Assembly: GCA_963737545.1 (NCBI GenBank)
Contig: CAVTTH010000005.1
Location: forward strand, 62,001-126,000
Direction: 5' to 3'
Length of the DNA: 64,000 nt
DNA from: CAVTTH01 sp963737545
Lineage (GTDB): Bacteria > Verrucomicrobiota > Verrucomicrobiia > Chthoniobacterales > UBA10450
The notes under the pieces are model-generated. The model did no database searches. It saw nothing but the letters and a program-made list of their open reading frames with translations, and had not been told where the DNA came from. Positions 41,685 to 50,431 of the stretch are shown one piece after another; within the stretch, counting starts at the first letter, position 1; each line of letters begins with the position of its first letter. A program made the translations under genes and the position numbers.

Positions 41685-42452
41685 ATGGGCGAAAATGCGC
41701 TCAACCGCATCTGCGATTGGGGCGCGGGAACTGCGATCATTCTCGGCTCCGGCTTAAACTCGATTGTCGAGGAAGTTGCCGCCGAGCAAGTGATTGGATT
41801 CTCAGATTTTCCGGAGCTCCCGTGTCCATCAGTGGAGGGACATCGTGGTCGTTTCATACTCGGCGAAATCGGTGCGACCCGCGTCATCTACGCGCAAGGC
41901 CGCGTTCATCTCTACGAGGGTTTTTCGGCCGGCGATATCGCGGCGAGCGTTCGCACACTGGCAAAAGTCGGCGTGAAGAATTTGGTGGTGACAAACGCCG
42001 CCGGGAGCCTGAATCCGGATTTTGCTCCGGGCTCATGGATGATGGTGGCCGACCATCTGAATCTTACAGGCGCGACGCCGTTGCTTGGCAGCCAGGCATT
42101 CGTTGACATGACGGAGGCGTATTCGCGTGCGTTTCGGAAAAGATTCGCCCGGGCCGCAGAAGAAAATGGAATGAAGCTCCACGAAGGGGTTTATGCGGGA
42201 CTACCTGGACCGCAGTATGAAACGCCGGCGGAAGTGCGCATGTTGCGCCAACTTGGGGCCGATGCTGTCGGCATGTCCACCGTTATCGAGGTCATTCAGG
42301 CGCGCGCCCTGGGAATGGAGGTGGCGGCGTTCTCTTGCCTAACGAATTGGGCTGCGGGAATGGGCAATGAGAATCTGAACCACGAAGATGTCCTGGCAAC
42401 TGGCAAGGGTGCGACCGAAATGTTTTCGCGCTTGCTCCAGAGGGTGTTCTAA
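41685..42452 (+). CDS. punA: Purine nucleoside phosphorylase (trimeric PunA type)
   Basis: A 255-residue enzyme that cleaves purine nucleosides with phosphate. Family motifs are ILGSGLNSIVE (phosphate loop), EGHRGRFILGEI, TNAAGSLNPDFAPGSWM and GLPGPQYETPAEVRM. The base-binding Asn is expected in CLTNWAAGM. It follows the 7TM-HD gene by 5 bp and its 3' end overlaps that of nuoC by 4 bp on the opposite strand. Confidence 0.93.
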   Translation: MGENALNRICDWGAGTAIILGSGLNSIVEEVAAEQVIGFSDFPELPCPSVEGHRGRFILGEIGATRVIYAQGRVHLYEGFSAGDIAASVRTLAKVGVKNLVVTNAAGSLNPDFAPGSWMMVADHLNLTGATPLLGSQAFVDMTEAYSRAFRKRFARAAEENGMKLHEGVYAGLPGPQYETPAEVRMLRQLGADAVGMSTVIEVIQARALGMEVAAFSCLTNWAAGMGNENLNHEDVLATGKGATEMFSRLLQRVF

Positions 42453-43030
42453 ACAGCGTCTCTCGGTCCCCGCGCCCGAGGTTCGCGATCTTTCGTAGTT
42501 GCTGTGCTCGGGGAAGTAACAAAGGGACCGCCTTCCATCGGTGCAGCAGAAGTGAACGCGACATCGGGCATGTCGCTTGGTTTGCCTTCGAGCGGAAATT
42601 CTTTCCGCAGTGGAAAGTAGGGATACCCGTCCCACATCAGGATTCGTCGCAAGTCCGGATGATTCGTGAACCGCAGTCCCATCATGTCGTAAATTTCGCG
42701 CTCATGCCAGTTGGCCGTTGGCCAAATATCGGAAACCGTATCGACCGCGCCGACCTCTTCGGAAACGCGCAATTTGATTCGCAGATGCACCGCCAGCGTC
42801 ATCGAGTACAGCTCGTAGACGATCTCAAACCGTGGATCGTCGCCGAAATTATCTATGCTCGTGATGTCGAGCAGATAATCGAAAGAAAGTTCGTCCCGGC
42901 AAAACTTCGCGACGTCGCGCAGATCGACGGCCGGAATGGTGAAACTGGTTTCGCCCCGGAATTCAATTTTCTCCTGGATCTTCCCGCCGAAGAGCGAACC
43001 GAGCGACGCGAACAGTTCCGGACCGTTCAC
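42449..43030 (-). CDS. nuoC: NADH-quinone oxidoreductase subunit C
   Basis: A 193-residue subunit of the peripheral arm of complex I. The family block is WHEREIYDMMGLRFTNHPDLR followed by LMWDGYPYFPLRKEFP. A GTG at 43030 overlaps the nuoB stop (GTGA), which sets the start; the open frame continues further upstream only as a shadow of nuoB. The C-terminal about 35 residues (from DMPDVAFTSAAP) are a low-complexity tail not usual for the family. No nuoD follows. Confidence 0.92.
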   Translation of the reverse strand: MNGPELFASLGSLFGGKIQEKIEFRGETSFTIPAVDLRDVAKFCRDELSFDYLLDITSIDNFGDDPRFEIVYELYSMTLAVHLRIKLRVSEEVGAVDTVSDIWPTANWHEREIYDMMGLRFTNHPDLRRILMWDGYPYFPLRKEFPLEGKPSDMPDVAFTSAAPMEGGPFVTSPSTATTKDREPRARGPRDAV

Positions 43031-43563
43031 TCCACCGCCCCCGCGTATTCCTCGATCAGCTCCCGTTTTTGTTCGACGAACGATCGTTCGTTCGAAATTT
43101 TTTCCTGCAATTTCATCAAGCCAGCGAGCAACGCTTCTGGCCGGGGCGGGCAACCGGAAATGTAAACGTCGACCGGCAGGAGTTGATCAATCCCCTGGAG
43201 GACCGCATAGGAACGATACATTCCACCACTGGAGGCGCACGCGCCCATTGCGATGACCCATTTCGGCTCTGGCATCTGTTCGTATATGCGTTTGACCGCG
43301 AGCGCCATTTTGTAAGTCACGGTACCGGCAACGATCATGACGTCGCATTGACGCGGAGAAAATCGCATCACCTCCGCGCCAAAACGGGAAATGTCGAAAC
43401 GGGAAGCCGCCGCCGCCATTAATTCAATCGCGCAACAGGCCAGACCCATCGGCATCGGCCAGAGCGAGTTCTTCCGCACCCAATTCATAGCCGCGTCGAA
43501 GCGGGTGAAAATCACGTTACTTTCGAGCTTGGAGTCGAAGGCGGCGGGACGAACTTCAGGCAT
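43027..43563 (-). CDS. nuoB: NADH-quinone oxidoreductase subunit B
   Basis: A 178-residue subunit carrying iron-sulphur cluster N2. The cluster Cys residues are visible in LACCAIELM (two), GACASSGGM and SGCPPRPEALL. The start is uncertain between ATG 43563 and GTG 43572. It is coupled to nuoC. The region upstream, where nuoA would be expected, holds only about 100 bp before the divergent cysD, so this pair is detached from the rest of complex I. Confidence 0.94.
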   Translation of the reverse strand: MPEVRPAAFDSKLESNVIFTRFDAAMNWVRKNSLWPMPMGLACCAIELMAAAASRFDISRFGAEVMRFSPRQCDVMIVAGTVTYKMALAVKRIYEQMPEPKWVIAMGACASSGGMYRSYAVLQGIDQLLPVDVYISGCPPRPEALLAGLMKLQEKISNERSFVEQKRELIEEYAGAVE

Positions 43564-43664
43564 GCCAAACACTAAAGTTGGCGATCAGAGGCGCAAGGTA
43601 AATCCCGGCGTAGATTGCGCGTGCCCGCTCATAATTGTATAAGCCGGAGCAATTACTTCCTCGA

Positions 43665-44480
43665 ATGTCCGCCAATCGAACTCATCTCGATCATCTTGAG
43701 AACCAGAGTATTTTCATTTTTCGTGAGGCCTACCACGCCTTCAAGAACATGGCCATGCCCTGGTCGATGGGAAAAGATTCGAACGTTCTCATCTGGCTCG
43801 CGCTGAAATCCTTCTTCGGGAAAATTCCTTTTCCGGTGCTGCACATCGACACGACCTATGAATTTCCTGAGATGCTGGAGTTTCGAGAATGGGCGCGAGA
43901 CCATTACAAATTGAACCTGATCGTGAAAATCAACACCGAAGCTCGCGCGCGTGGGATCGGTTATGAAACGCATGACCCGGTTACGGTGACGCACGAGTTA
44001 AAGACCGTCGCCTTGCAGCAGGTTCTGATGAAACACAAATGGGACGCGCTAATTACAGGAATCCGGCGTGATGAAGATCCAACGCGAGCGAAGGAGCGGT
44101 ATTTCTCTCCGCGAAATGCAGAATTCGAATGGCATTACAAGGATCAGCCTCCCGAGTTCTGGGGCCAATTCGCGACCACCGGCGAAAAAGGTCAACACGT
44201 TCGCGTGCAACCGTTGCTCGATTGGACTGAGACGGATATCTGGCGCTACATCCAGCGCGAAAAGATCCCGATCCCAAAGATGTATTTCGCGCGGAACGGT
44301 GAGCGCTATCGCTCGTTGGGCTGCCGCCCCATTACTCATCCGATCAAGAGCGACGCCAGCACGATCGAGGAAATCATCGCCGAACTGGAAACGACTCGCA
44401 CAAGCGAGCGCTCCGGTCGCGCGCAAGACCATCACGAACGCAACGCGATGCAAAAACTTCGGGCCCGCGGCTTCTTATGA
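43665..44480 (+). CDS. cysD: Sulfate adenylyltransferase subunit 2
   Basis: A 271-residue ATP-sulfurylase small subunit, which adenylylates sulfate to APS with CysN. The PP-loop is PWSMGKDSNVLIWLA, DTTYEFPEM follows, and GIRRDEDPTRAKERYFSPR is the signature region. ATG 43665 is chosen over an upstream TTG at 43635. The C-terminus RARGFL is typical for complete proteins. Downstream, cassette 2 separates it from cysNC. Confidence 0.95.
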   Translation: MSANRTHLDHLENQSIFIFREAYHAFKNMAMPWSMGKDSNVLIWLALKSFFGKIPFPVLHIDTTYEFPEMLEFREWARDHYKLNLIVKINTEARARGIGYETHDPVTVTHELKTVALQQVLMKHKWDALITGIRRDEDPTRAKERYFSPRNAEFEWHYKDQPPEFWGQFATTGEKGQHVRVQPLLDWTETDIWRYIQREKIPIPKMYFARNGERYRSLGCRPITHPIKSDASTIEEIIAELETTRTSERSGRAQDHHERNAMQKLRARGFL

Positions 44481-44492
44481 GACCGAAAATCG

Positions 44493-44920
44493 GAGACCGG
44501 AAAGCGGAGAGATATCATGGCGAGTGATGCGTTCAAGCGACGCACGTTTCAATTTGGCATTCGCTGCGTGCGAGTTGTCGAAGCTCTGCCGAAAACAATG
44601 ATAGCACAAACGATTGGAAAACAGCTGCTGCGAGCCGGGACATCGGTTGGGGCCAACTATCGCGCCTCAATTCACAGCCGCTCTCGCGCTGATTTCATCG
44701 CGAAGATGGGAGTTGTGGAGGAAGAATGTGATGAAGCACTTTACTGGATAGAAGTATTGGCCGAGTTGCGATTACTTTCGCCAAAGCGAACCGAGGATTT
44801 GTGCAAGGGGGCAGACGAAATCACTGCCATCACGGTCGCGTCTATTAAAACAGCGAGAAAGAATTCTGGAAAGTAATGCCGGCGGCGTCCCATCACTCTT
44901 CCTCTCCGGTTTCCGGTCTC
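44493..44920. mobile_element. Four-helix-bundle cassette 2 with inverted flanking repeats
   Basis: A 19-bp inverted repeat with one mismatch brackets the small gene at 44517-44876: GAGACCGGAAAGCGGAGAG (44493-44511) and CTCTCCGGTTTCCGGTCTC (44902-44920). Related words (GAGACCG at 44479-44485, CGAGACGGGAGACTC on the complement near 44920-44935) extend both arms. The left arm ends 5 bp before the gene's ATG and supplies its purine-rich ribosome-binding site; the right arm lies inside cysNC codons 9-15. The arrangement resembles an rRNA intervening sequence placed between two protein genes. Confidence 0.65.
44517..44876 (+). CDS. Four-helix-bundle protein (S23/Avd-like)
   Basis: A 119-residue helical protein. 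Its core, TIGKQLLRAGTSVGANYRAS followed by RSRADFIAKMGVVEEECDEA and LYWIEVLAEL, is the second subtype of the S23 four-helix-bundle family, related to the Avd accessory proteins of retroelements. It differs clearly from the other copy at 28260-28631. It starts 36 bp after cysD, and its TAA overlaps the ATG of cysNC (TAATG), so cysNC translation is probably coupled to it. Confidence 0.92.
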   Translation: MASDAFKRRTFQFGIRCVRVVEALPKTMIAQTIGKQLLRAGTSVGANYRASIHSRSRADFIAKMGVVEEECDEALYWIEVLAELRLLSPKRTEDLCKGADEITAITVASIKTARKNSGK

Positions 44921-46795
44921 GAGTCTCCCGTCTCGATCAAAGTCGTCTTTGTCGGCCACGTCGATCACGGAAAATCGACTCTCATTGGCCGTGTTCTGCA
45001 TGATACCGGTTCGTTGCCCGAGGGAAAAATTGCCAGTATCCAGAAAGCCTGCGCCGAAGAAGGCATGGAGTTCGAGTACGCATTTCTGCTTGATGCTTTG
45101 CTCGAGGAGCAGGAGCAGAACATCACGATCGATACGACGCAGATCCCGTTTCGGACAAAGCGGCGCCAATACGTGATTATTGATGCGCCCGGCCACAAGG
45201 AATTCCTGAAGAACATGATTACGGGAGCATCGAGCGCGGATGCCGCTGTTCTCGTTATCGCTGCGAATGAAGGTGTGCGGGAGCAGAGCCGGCGCCATGC
45301 CTATTTGCTCAGCCTCCTTGGAATCAAGCAGGTGATCGTGGCCGTGAACAAGATGGACCTCGCTGATTTTTCCGAGAAACGCTTTCGGGAGATCGAAGGC
45401 GAATATCGCGAATTCCTCGGAGGGCTTGAATTAACCGCGCGGGTTTTCATTCCAGCGTCAGCCAAGGAGGGTGAAAATGTCGCGCAGCGCCGCCCCGGAA
45501 AGATGACGTGGTATCGCGGGCCGACTCTTCTGGGTGCGCTCGACGAATTGGAATCAGCCGCAACGCCGGTCCATTTGCCGCTTCGGTTTTGCGTGCAGGA
45601 TGTTTACCGATTTGACGACCGCCGCATCATCGCCGGGCGCCTGGAGACCGGCCGGTTGAGGGTGGGGGAGAGCATTGTTTTCTCACCCGCAAACAAAGCG
45701 TCGATCGTTGCGACGATCGAGGAATGGAACTCTCCGCCGGTTGAAGAAGCACAGGCCGGAGATTCGATCGGCATTACCTTGACGGAACAGATTTTTGTCG
45801 AGCGCGGTTATGTGGCATCACACCAAACGAACACACCGATCGAGACGAATCGATTTCGAGCCGACCTTTTTTGGATGGCGAAGGAACCTCTTCAAACCGG
45901 CGTTTCCCTTTCTCTGCGGCTCGCGACGCAGGATGTGAAATGCCAGGTAATCTCGATCGAGGAGATCATGGATTCCTCGACGCTCGAGACCATGAGTGAG
46001 GAGAGAAACGAAATTGCGCGCAACGAGGTGGGCCGCGTCACGATTCAAACGCGCGCGCCGCTCGTGCTCGACAATCACGATCGGATCCCAAACCTCGGCC
46101 GGTTCGTCCTTATTCGCGATGGCGTGATTTGCGGAGGCGGTATCGTGTTTGGAGGAGTCTATACCGATCGCACCGCGATCAAGAGCAAGAACATCTTTTG
46201 GAACGAAGGGAAAATTACCGCCCGCCGCCGCATTGCGCACAATGGACATCGCGGTGCCGTGGTGTGGCTCACTGGATTGTCCGGCGCAGGCAAGTCAACC
46301 ATCGCGCATGCACTGGAGAGTGAGCTTTTCAACCGCGGAATGCATACCTACGTTCTCGATGGCGATAACATTCGCCACGGGCTGAATTCAAATCTCGGCT
46401 TCTCGCCGGAGGATCGGGTCGAGAATATTCGCCGCGTCGGCGAAGTAGCGAGATTAATGGCAGATTCGGGGACGGTCGCGATCACGGCGTTCATCTCGCC
46501 GTACCGTCTCGATCGTCGGCGGGCCCGCGAGATTGCATTGGAAGGGAAGGTCGAGTTCATCGAAATTTTTGTCGATGCCCCGCTCGCGATCTGTGAAGAG
46601 CGCGACCCAAAGAACCTCTACAAGAAAGCGCGCGCGGGAGAGATCCGGGATTTCACCGGAATCGATGCGCCTTACGAGGCGCCGGAGGATGCCGAGATCG
46701 TGGTTCGAACAGATAAGCAGACCGTCGAGGAGTCTGTCGCGACGATCATGGAGCGATTGTTGCCCCGGCTTCGGTCGGACGAACGCGCGGAGTGA
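44876..46795 (+). CDS. cysN/C: Bifunctional sulfate adenylyltransferase subunit 1 / APS kinase
   Basis: A 639-residue fusion. The CysN GTPase (G1 GHVDHGKST at residues 27-35, G3 DAPGHKEF, G4 NKMD) drives APS formation with CysD. After the EF-Tu-like barrels, the CysC kinase begins near residue 460 with P-loop GLSGAGKST and makes PAPS. The first 20 residues (ASHHSSSPVSGLESPVS) are not conserved and are encoded by the right arm of cassette 2. It overlaps the next gene by 4 bp. Confidence 0.95.
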   Translation: MPAASHHSSSPVSGLESPVSIKVVFVGHVDHGKSTLIGRVLHDTGSLPEGKIASIQKACAEEGMEFEYAFLLDALLEEQEQNITIDTTQIPFRTKRRQYVIIDAPGHKEFLKNMITGASSADAAVLVIAANEGVREQSRRHAYLLSLLGIKQVIVAVNKMDLADFSEKRFREIEGEYREFLGGLELTARVFIPASAKEGENVAQRRPGKMTWYRGPTLLGALDELESAATPVHLPLRFCVQDVYRFDDRRIIAGRLETGRLRVGESIVFSPANKASIVATIEEWNSPPVEEAQAGDSIGITLTEQIFVERGYVASHQTNTPIETNRFRADLFWMAKEPLQTGVSLSLRLATQDVKCQVISIEEIMDSSTLETMSEERNEIARNEVGRVTIQTRAPLVLDNHDRIPNLGRFVLIRDGVICGGGIVFGGVYTDRTAIKSKNIFWNEGKITARRRIAHNGHRGAVVWLTGLSGAGKSTIAHALESELFNRGMHTYVLDGDNIRHGLNSNLGFSPEDRVENIRRVGEVARLMADSGTVAITAFISPYRLDRRRAREIALEGKVEFIEIFVDAPLAICEERDPKNLYKKARAGEIRDFTGIDAPYEAPEDAEIVVRTDKQTVEESVATIMERLLPRLRSDERAE

Positions 46796-47247
46796 CGGCC
46801 GAGCGAAAATCTTTCGCTGTGATTCGCCCCGCTGAGTTGGGCGACGCCAGGACGCTGGCAAAGTTGATGACCGAACTCGGCTACCTCACGAGCGCGAGCG
46901 AGATGAAAGAACGCTTGCGAGCGATTCTCGCCGACTCACAGTTCGCGACATTCGTAGCCGTGGAAGACGGAGAGGTCTGCGGGATGATCGGGCTCTTCGC
47001 GCACCACAGCTATGAACACAATGACTTCTCGGGGCGCGTTCTCGCTTTGGTCGTTGCCGAGAGGTTTCGCCGGTGCGGAATCGCCCGTGATCTGATCTCC
47101 AAGGCGGAGCGATATTTTCTCGATCGAAAGATTCGACGGGTCGTCATCACAGCGCGGCTCAGCCGCAGCACGGCGCACCGCTTTTACGAGGCGATGGGTT
47201 ACACGGAAACGGGAATTCGGTTCGGAAAAGAACTTCGGCTGGAATAA
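46792..47247 (+). CDS. GNAT family N-acetyltransferase
   Basis: A 151-residue acetyltransferase with the GNAT fold: IRPAELGDARTLAKLMTELG at the N-terminus and the acetyl-CoA pyrophosphate loop RFRRCGIARDLI near residue 97, then RSTAHRFYEAMGYTETG. The start is a GTG in the cysNC stop overlap (GTGA). The substrate is unknown; coupling to sulfate activation genes gives no clear clue. It converges with the histidine kinase gene 13 bp away. Confidence 0.9.
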   Translation: MTAERKSFAVIRPAELGDARTLAKLMTELGYLTSASEMKERLRAILADSQFATFVAVEDGEVCGMIGLFAHHSYEHNDFSGRVLALVVAERFRRCGIARDLISKAERYFLDRKIRRVVITARLSRSTAHRFYEAMGYTETGIRFGKELRLE

Positions 47248-47260
47248 CCCCGAGGCGGCG

Positions 47261-50200
47261 TCAGCAAGCCTCCTGCAATTGTGGGGGCGGAGTGTCGACG
47301 CGCGCGGCGGCGATGACCTCGTGCACGGTCTTTCCCAGTTCCGCAGCCTCGTACGGTTTGGAGATGACTCCGCGGAATCCAAAATCCTCGTAGCGGCTCA
47401 TGGTTGCATCCATGGCATAACCGCTCGAGACGATCGCAGTCACTGTTGGATCGATCTCGATTAGTTTCTTGAGCGCTTCCTTTCCGCCCATGCCTCCAGG
47501 AAGCGTCAAATCCAGTATCACCAAATCGAACCGCTGGCCTGCCTTGAGTTTTTCCCGGTAAAGATCGACTCCTTCCAGCGCGCTTCCCGCTTGCGAGACT
47601 TCGTACCCCAAACGCGTCAGAGTGAATTCGACCAAATCACGAATCGCTTCCTCATCGTCTACTACCAGGATTCGGCCGGTGCCTTGGATTGCCTCCGTAG
47701 TTGTCACGGTGGGTTCAACGACAGCCTCGCGTTCGAGGGATGCTGGAAGATACAGGGTGAAGGTCGATCCGCAGTGAATCTGGGAATCGACTGTGATCAG
47801 GCCATGATGGTTCTTAATGATCGAGTATGTCGTGGCCAATCCCAGTCCGTTCCCTTTTTCCTTCGTCGTAAAATAAGGATCGAAGATGCGCTTCAGATAA
47901 CTTTCCGAGATACCGGTGCCTTCATCGCGAATGCTGATCCGGATGTACTCGCCGGGCTTGAGATCGGGAATGGTCGGAGTGGTCTCATGGTCATACGTAA
48001 AATTATGGCAACCTATCCACAAGGTTCCGCCATTGGGCATGGCCTGGTCCGCATTGACGACGAGATTCGCGACCACCTGGCTGATCTGGCCCGCGTCAAT
48101 TTCGGCCGGCCAAAGGTCCGGTCCGAAGTCGAACTCGCTCCGGCTTTGGGTACCGCGCAGCGAAAAACTAACCGTATCCTGAATGAGCTTTCCAATTGAA
48201 GCGGTTTTCTTAATCGGAGCGCCGCCACGGGCAAAGGTAAGGAGCTGTTGTGCGAGATCTCGCGCACGCATCGAAGCGTTTTTTGCATCTCGCAAACGCG
48301 TTGCCATCTCATCGTTCGGCGGAAGTAACAGAGAAGCGAGCGAAATGTTCCCGATGATCGCAGTGAGAAGATTGTTGAAATCATGAGCAATGCCGCCTGC
48401 GAGGAGACCAAGTTGCTCCAGCGCCTCAGCCTTGCGCCGTTCGGATTCGTTTCGCTGCCGCTCCGTGATATCGCGAAAGACCAGGACGACGCCGGCTACT
48501 TCGTTTTTTCGGTCGCGAATTGGCGAGGCCACCTGTTCGATTATATGCTCGGTGCCATCGCGGGCGACCAGGGTCGCATTCGCGGGCAGTCCAACCAGGA
48601 TCGATTGGGCTTCGTTTCGGAAGCCGGTGTTTTGCATCCGGGCTTGTGCAGCCAGATCGATCGCAACATTGAAGACGGCTTTCAGCGGCTGCCCAATTGC
48701 GTCCCGGGAAGACCAACCGGTCAACGTTTCACCAGTATTGTTGATCATGATGATCTTGCCCTGCACATCTGTCGTGATCACACCGTCGCCAATGGATCGC
48801 AGGGTTACGGCGAGGCTTTCTTTTTCGGCCGCGATTTCCCGCTCAAAACGTTTTCGCTCGGTCACATCGCGGACCATGGCAGCATACAGTTTTTGCTGGT
48901 CCACCATGATTTCGCTCAATGAAATTTCGATCGGAAAGGTGGCATTCTTCCGATTTTGACCGAGCGCAAGCATGCTGCTTCCGGTTCGCTGGGCCATCTG
49001 ATCCCAATCACATGCGACCGGCGGCGATTTCGGATCGCTGCCAAAGGATTTCGGCACCAGCCTGACAAAATTGTGTCCCACCATTTCATTATTGGTACAG
49101 CCAAACATCTTCTGAGCAGCCGGATTCATCGAACGGATGATGCCATGTTCATTTACCGTGATCATGCCATCCAGAATATTGTCGATGATGGATCGAATGC
49201 GTGTGTCGGCGCTGTCGAGTCTCAACAACTGCCGTCGACAAAGAACAAAACTGTAGCAGCACGAAAGGACCAGCAGCAGCGCGGCGATGAAGCAAACCAG
49301 TGCCAACCCCGAGGTCTTTAGGACGCGCTCTCTTTTTATCGCCGCTGTTCGAGTCTCGTATCTCTCCGATTCGGCCTTCTCGAAATTCGCGATGTCCTGG
49401 CGAATGCGACTCATCAGGGTGTCGCTGGCATTGCCTGGCGTGGGCACAGTGTCTGCCCGTTTTGCTGCGATCTCCGGAATAGCGCAATTGTTGATCCAAC
49501 GCTCGACATTCGCCCGGATCGCGCTCAAGGCCGTGGTTTCATCGGGAGCAGTCGCTACCAAAAGGGAAAGATAACCATAGAGCGTGTTGAAGGACGTAAG
49601 GGAATGGTTATAGCCTTCGACGAAACTTTCGTGACCGGTCAGGAGGAAGCCTCGCGTCTCTTTCTCCATTTCAACGACCGAGCGATCCAGTTTCGGCATG
49701 AGATCGAGAACTTGGGTCGATCGCGTGGCCCATTCCTGCTCGTTCACCTGCGTATTGAGAACCAACTGTTCATCGTTTTGAACCGACTGTAATATTTCGC
49801 GTGCTTGATCGAGCACTGTCGTGCCCAGCAAGGCGTCCGAAGGCGAGTCTGTCACGGCGCTCGAGTTTCTCGCTTTTCCAGAAGTGTCAATTCCCGGTAA
49901 TGCGATGGTATCAGACCATTTCTGGACGATTTCCTGCACTTTCTTTATTCGCTTTCGTTGCGTGGAATTATCGAAAATCAGGTTCATCAAATCGTCCGTG
50001 CGGTCATTGATCAGATAGCGTTTTCGGTTAAACGGCTCGATGTACGTCTGCTTGTGAGTGAGAAGGAATCCGCGGTATCCCGTCTCCAATTCGGCAATGT
50101 CGATCTTGATCAGACTGGCGAGGCGAATCACGTCGGTAGTGTGCTTGCGCATTCTCTCCTGATTCTGGGCTCGCAGGGTAACGAAGAGAGAGGCACCGGC

Positions 50201-50359
50201 CACAAAGCAGATAACGACAATCCCGAGTGCCGTGCCAGAAAGGAGCTTCAGATGGAACAGCTTCTGGCTGAAGAGCCACTCAGTGCTGCGGCCCAGGATC
50301 GAGTTGCGCGTTCGGCCTCCTCCATGCTTGGAGTCGATCTGCTTTTTCGAGCGCCTCAT
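47261..50359 (-). CDS. Hybrid sensor histidine kinase with CHASE3-like sensor, two PAS domains and receiver
   Basis: A 1032-residue membrane sensor. Membrane helices lie at about 41-62 and 349-373. Between them are two CHASE3-like helical units, each with its own signature (ETGYRGFLLTHKQTYIEPF near 94 and EKETRGFLLTGHESFVEGY near 234). PAS domains cover about 385-500 and 515-635. The phospho-accepting His is H659 in LAGGIAHDFNNLL; the ATPase has DEGTGISE and GNGLGLAT. A receiver domain (about 895-1015) has D950 in VILDLTLPGG and K1001. Signal and output are unknown; no separate response regulator is adjacent. Confidence 0.93.
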   Translation of the reverse strand: MRRSKKQIDSKHGGGRTRNSILGRSTEWLFSQKLFHLKLLSGTALGIVVICFVAGASLFVTLRAQNQERMRKHTTDVIRLASLIKIDIAELETGYRGFLLTHKQTYIEPFNRKRYLINDRTDDLMNLIFDNSTQRKRIKKVQEIVQKWSDTIALPGIDTSGKARNSSAVTDSPSDALLGTTVLDQAREILQSVQNDEQLVLNTQVNEQEWATRSTQVLDLMPKLDRSVVEMEKETRGFLLTGHESFVEGYNHSLTSFNTLYGYLSLLVATAPDETTALSAIRANVERWINNCAIPEIAAKRADTVPTPGNASDTLMSRIRQDIANFEKAESERYETRTAAIKRERVLKTSGLALVCFIAALLLVLSCCYSFVLCRRQLLRLDSADTRIRSIIDNILDGMITVNEHGIIRSMNPAAQKMFGCTNNEMVGHNFVRLVPKSFGSDPKSPPVACDWDQMAQRTGSSMLALGQNRKNATFPIEISLSEIMVDQQKLYAAMVRDVTERKRFEREIAAEKESLAVTLRSIGDGVITTDVQGKIIMINNTGETLTGWSSRDAIGQPLKAVFNVAIDLAAQARMQNTGFRNEAQSILVGLPANATLVARDGTEHIIEQVASPIRDRKNEVAGVVLVFRDITERQRNESERRKAEALEQLGLLAGGIAHDFNNLLTAIIGNISLASLLLPPNDEMATRLRDAKNASMRARDLAQQLLTFARGGAPIKKTASIGKLIQDTVSFSLRGTQSRSEFDFGPDLWPAEIDAGQISQVVANLVVNADQAMPNGGTLWIGCHNFTYDHETTPTIPDLKPGEYIRISIRDEGTGISESYLKRIFDPYFTTKEKGNGLGLATTYSIIKNHHGLITVDSQIHCGSTFTLYLPASLEREAVVEPTVTTTEAIQGTGRILVVDDEEAIRDLVEFTLTRLGYEVSQAGSALEGVDLYREKLKAGQRFDLVILDLTLPGGMGGKEALKKLIEIDPTVTAIVSSGYAMDATMSRYEDFGFRGVISKPYEAAELGKTVHEVIAAARVDTPPPQLQEAC

Positions 50360-50431
50360 TACGATAATTTCAAAAAAGCAGGACTCCTGCCAAGCCGACG
50401 CTTCCCAGCGGCGTCGGACGTAACGAGTCTC

